A stretch of DNA of 64,000 bases from Kappaphycus alvarezii. Its lineage: Eukaryota > Rhodophyta > Florideophyceae > Gigartinales > Solieriaceae. The stretch is from assembly GCA_002205965.3 (NCBI GenBank), contig NADL03000767.1:186001-250000 (forward strand). Direction: 5' to 3'. The notes beneath the pieces are model-generated. The model was not told the origin of the DNA. It searched no databases and worked only from the letters and a program-made list of their open reading frames with translations. Within the stretch, counting starts at the first letter, position 1. The number at the start of each line of letters is the position of its first letter. Shown in pieces: positions 61,501-64,000 of the stretch. Both the position numbers and the translations under genes were made by a program.

Positions 61501-62447
61501 GATTGCCAAAGTAGAGTATTGACACCCTGGCCATATGCCAAAATTGCCATGCTGGCTATCAGCATAGCTGATGATTCAGCACTTTTTCCTAAATTGGCCA
61601 CCCACATGATAATGATAGCTATGGGACAGCTTCTGGAGACTCTGATCAAATCAATTCTTTAAATAAACACAGTCACCAGCAATGCTGTCATTAAGCTGTC
61701 ATTGCTGGTGACTATGCTTTTGGTTACGGAAATACATCTATGCCATGACAAGCTTGTCCTCTATATTTGAAAGAAACGGACGCTAAACTGATTTCGTTCT
61801 GCGCTGCCCCAATAATCCGTCGTCGAGGCTCAAGTAGGACGAAGAGCTTCGCAAGCTGGTCCAGGATCGCCGCTGCCCTCTTGTTGTACAATACTGTACA
61901 GTACAGTACTATAGCTCGCATTCCATCTCACCGCGAAGGTCTTCTCCAACAGGAGCAACGCGTATCTGACATATGACACTGTAATGCGAGCACCTCCTAC
62001 TCGATGAAATAAGAACACTGCAATTTTGAGGAACAGTAAAATTCTGGCCAATGAGGACCTACAAGTTAATGGTACAGATATTGAGTGGAAGAGATTGACG
62101 CCTTCTCATTGGTCCACGTTGGCCTGGATATCCTGTGTATGATACTTCCAGCAACAGTTCATCATGTGAATTTATCACAGCAACAACCTTGGTAGCCAAT
62201 GAAACATTGCCACAGAAGTAAAACTACTGTACAGAACGGTCGGTAAAGTACAGTACAAATACGTAAACACAGCAACCAAAAGACGACCACCTCGTAGCCG
62301 AGCAAACTAGTTGTCCTCGTCTCCGGTGCACTCACCTCACCCCCTTTCTCCGCATCAATTGACAACGACTGCACGAAAGTCCAAACAACCCTTCTACGTT
62401 CAATTACTACTACCCCTTTCGAAGCAAACCATCTACAAAACCTACCA
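61501..62447. other. Intergenic, upstream of the WW/LURP-one gene
   Basis: Besides the hairpin at 61671-61713 it has TACAGTAC words at 61887-61909 (ACAATACTGTACAGTACAGT) and 62226-62258. The second lies about 200 bp before the start codon at 62448. The 100 bases before the start are C/A/T-rich (for example CCCTTTCTCC, CAACGACTGCACG), similar to the leader of MCM4. Confidence 0.5.
61671..61713. repeat. 14-bp-arm hairpin
   Basis: Left arm AGTCACCAGCAATG (61671-61684), right arm CATTGCTGGTGACT (61700-61713), loop of 15 bases that itself contains CTGTCATTAAGCTGT. Could be the remains of a short inverted-repeat element. Confidence 0.9.
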
Positions 62448-63263
62448 ATGTCGAACCTTATGCCCCCAGGTTGGACTGCTCACCAAGACCCGCAAGGCCG
62501 TTGGTACTACTTCCACACCCCCTCCGGAACCACTCAATGGACGCCTCCCCCCCCTCAGTCCTCTCCCGCCGCCTCCCAACCCTCCTACTACCCTCCCGCG
62601 CCTCAACAATCACACTCTCACTCTTCACAATCATACGCCCAACCACAACAATACCAACAGCCTCCTCAACATGGGGCGGTCAATACGTCTACAATCACCC
62701 CGTCGAATTCAAACTCAAGGAAAAGTACTTTTCCCTCTCAGGTGACACCTTTAACATCAAGGATGTCGCCACCGGGCAACCCACCTTCAAGGTAAAGGGC
62801 AACGCCTTTAGCTTCAAAGACTCTAAATCTCTTTTCGATATCAACGGCAACTCTATCTACAAGATGACCGAGAGCATTCTTTCCCTTCGCGGACGCATGC
62901 AAATCACAGACAGTCGCACCAAACAACCGGTCCTCACCCTACGCAAGAAAGGTTTCATTCCCTTCCTGGGCACCAGCACAATTCAAGCCTGGCGCGGACC
63001 TACCGATGAAGGAGAACCAGACCTGGTATGCAAGGGGGATGTCTTTCGAAAGACTTTACAATCAAGGATGGTCGCTCCGGCGCTACCGTCGCTTCCGTCA
63101 AGAGGAAAAGCTTCACGTTATCCAATATTCTACTGGAGAAAGATACGTACATTATTCGCATTGAACCTGGCGTGATGCAGCCCTTATGGTCTTCCTTGTC
63201 ATTGCTATCGACGAGCAGTACAGGGATGATGGAGAGCGACGTGGGTATGGTTTCCCTCTTTAG
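62448..63263 (+). CDS. WW domain plus LURP-one/scramblase-like domain protein (frame-slipped)
   Basis: The start MSNLMPPGW leads straight into a WW domain (WTAHQDPQGRWYYFHTPSGT, TQWTPPPP; two Trp about 20 residues apart and a Tyr pair), which binds Pro-rich ligands. A Gln/Ser/Pro/Tyr-rich linker of ~45 residues follows. Then comes a LURP-one-related (tubby/scramblase-like barrel) domain: FKLKEKYFSLSGDTFNIKD, PTFKVKGNAFSFKD, LFDINGNSIYKMTESILSLR, DFTIKDGRSGATVAS and DTYIIRIEPG. The ending DAALMVFLVIAIDEQYRDD is the typical hydrophobic C-terminal helix, with the stop at 63263. One-base slips near 62670, 63045 and 63190. LURP-one domains are implicated in membrane or lipid-associated roles, but the cellular role here is unknown. 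Confidence 0.8.
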
Positions 63264-63870
63264 GGCCCGTGACTGGCCATGGAATCGATGTATGTAGTCA
63301 CTTGCAGGAGTTGCTTACTTTTATTTCCGATTATGAGCTGAAAGAATCCGAGTCGCGATCGTAGCGGCTTGTCTTTTAACCGTAAGATCCGCCGATCGCT
63401 ATTTTAGTGTTTGTGCATTCGGTCACGGAGTAGTTGCGTTACAGGAGCTGCACTGGTTAAAGTCCAGAAATCTTAAACTGAGGTTGAGGCGTTTGCGATG
63501 ATCCACAGCTGCAATTTCGGTGGTGCACTCTAGCTAAACTGTGGGATGGACCCGGGCACAGGCAAACATGCACTGCGGCAGCGACTGCGGTTCGGGCACA
63601 TTCCGATTGTTTGTACGGCAATCTTCGCCGCGACAAACCGCACTGTCTGCGACATGTCAAATGTTGGGAGGTTAACGTTCAACAACAGCACCGGCCGGCG
63701 GACCCTCATCGTGTGACAAGGGATCGCACACGTGTTGGGCTGTTCGTGAGGAGTGGCGCAGTGCAAACGCCAGTGTGAAACGGTACAAAATATAACAATG
63801 AAATTATTGGGCGGAACCTTTTGACAGCACTGTATCAAGATTCTTGTACTGTCTGCATGTGCATGTAATC
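63264..63870. other. No supported gene
   Basis: Downstream of the WW/LURP-one gene. Minus-strand ORFs (63838-63457) have no recognisable features. A TACTGT word occurs at 63847. Confidence 0.4.
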
Positions 63871-64000
63871 GTCGCGCGGAACGTGGCCGTTCGAGCGATG
63901 GAGACCTACGGGATGGTTAGAGCGGTACTTATCCAAATGCACGCTGCTGCGGCCCTCATGTCCAACGCGGCATGCCTGCTCGCCGGCATTGAGCCGGACC
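63871..64000 (+). pseudogene. RT/nuclease-family tail, copy F, truncated by window edge
   Basis: Starts abruptly with the 42-base word shared with 61428-61469 (one mismatch), encoding VARNVAVRAMETYG. It continues MVRAVLIQMHAAAALMSNAA and then CLLAGIEPD, which is the end part of the family domain also recognised in copy A (QRHAALVASGNAA). Upstream sequence is unrelated, so the copy is 5'-truncated, a pattern typical of target-primed retrotransposition. Confidence 0.55.

Noticed and set aside
61428..63912. 42-base direct repeats at 61428 and 63871 as ends of an element enclosing the WW/LURP-one gene
   Set aside because: Both words lie inside homologous coding sequence of the RT/nuclease family, so they are simply two copies of that repeat.

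Overview
The window looks like nuclear DNA of a eukaryote, most probably a red alga of the florideophyte (Chondrus-like) kind. The evidence is indirect: housekeeping genes with no visible spliceosomal introns (MCM4, a Pch2/TRIP13-type AAA+ ATPase), a WW plus LURP-one fusion, genes packed into short islands, and long gene-poor stretches filled with decayed transposable elements. No taxon-specific marker is present, so this placement is an inference.

Layout. 1-5.1 kb: decayed Ty3/gypsy retrotransposon on the minus strand (gag, RT, RNase H, integrase, running off the left edge). 7.2-7.9 kb: tail of a reverse-transcriptase-type ORF carrying a nuclease-like C-terminal domain, a family seen several times here. 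9.5-22.3 kb: the main gene island, with a large Ser-rich protein (+), a small membrane protein (-), MCM4 (+), a carotenoid-cleavage-dioxygenase-like protein whose iron ligands look replaced (+), and an alpha/beta hydrolase (-). 23.4-26.5 kb: DIRS-type retroelement. 26.5-41.3 kb: AT-rich and gene-poor, with a copia RT fragment, a diverged ~61-bp tandem array (31.2-32.1 kb), an LTR-like segment, a two-finger C2H2 remnant, a Mutator-like transposase fragment and more copies of the RT/nuclease family. 41.9-43.3 kb: a single gene, TRIP13/Pch2. 43.6-51.2 kb: copia RNase H fragments, an unrecognised degraded gene, and a gypsy element bounded by 116-bp direct repeats with a gag-to-integrase internal deletion. 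57.3-58.1 kb: pogo-type DDE transposase remnant. 58.83-60.35 kb: a nearly complete Tc1/mariner element with long inverted repeats that carry doubled internal motifs. 61.0-61.5 kb: another RT/nuclease-family tail. 62.4-63.3 kb: WW plus LURP-one gene.

Two features run through the window. First, almost every conserved gene is interrupted by one-base frame slips, while the flanking codons still spell conserved protein. This fits uncorrected indels in the assembly at least as well as pseudogenes. Second, clusters of the palindromic word TACTGTACAGTA and its variants sit beside the gene islands and appear largely absent from the 23-43 kb repeat block.

I see no operon-like multi-gene system. The best candidates for new biology are the CCD-like protein without iron ligands, the IR/DR-type Tc1 element, the TACAGTAC clusters and the RT/nuclease repeat family.
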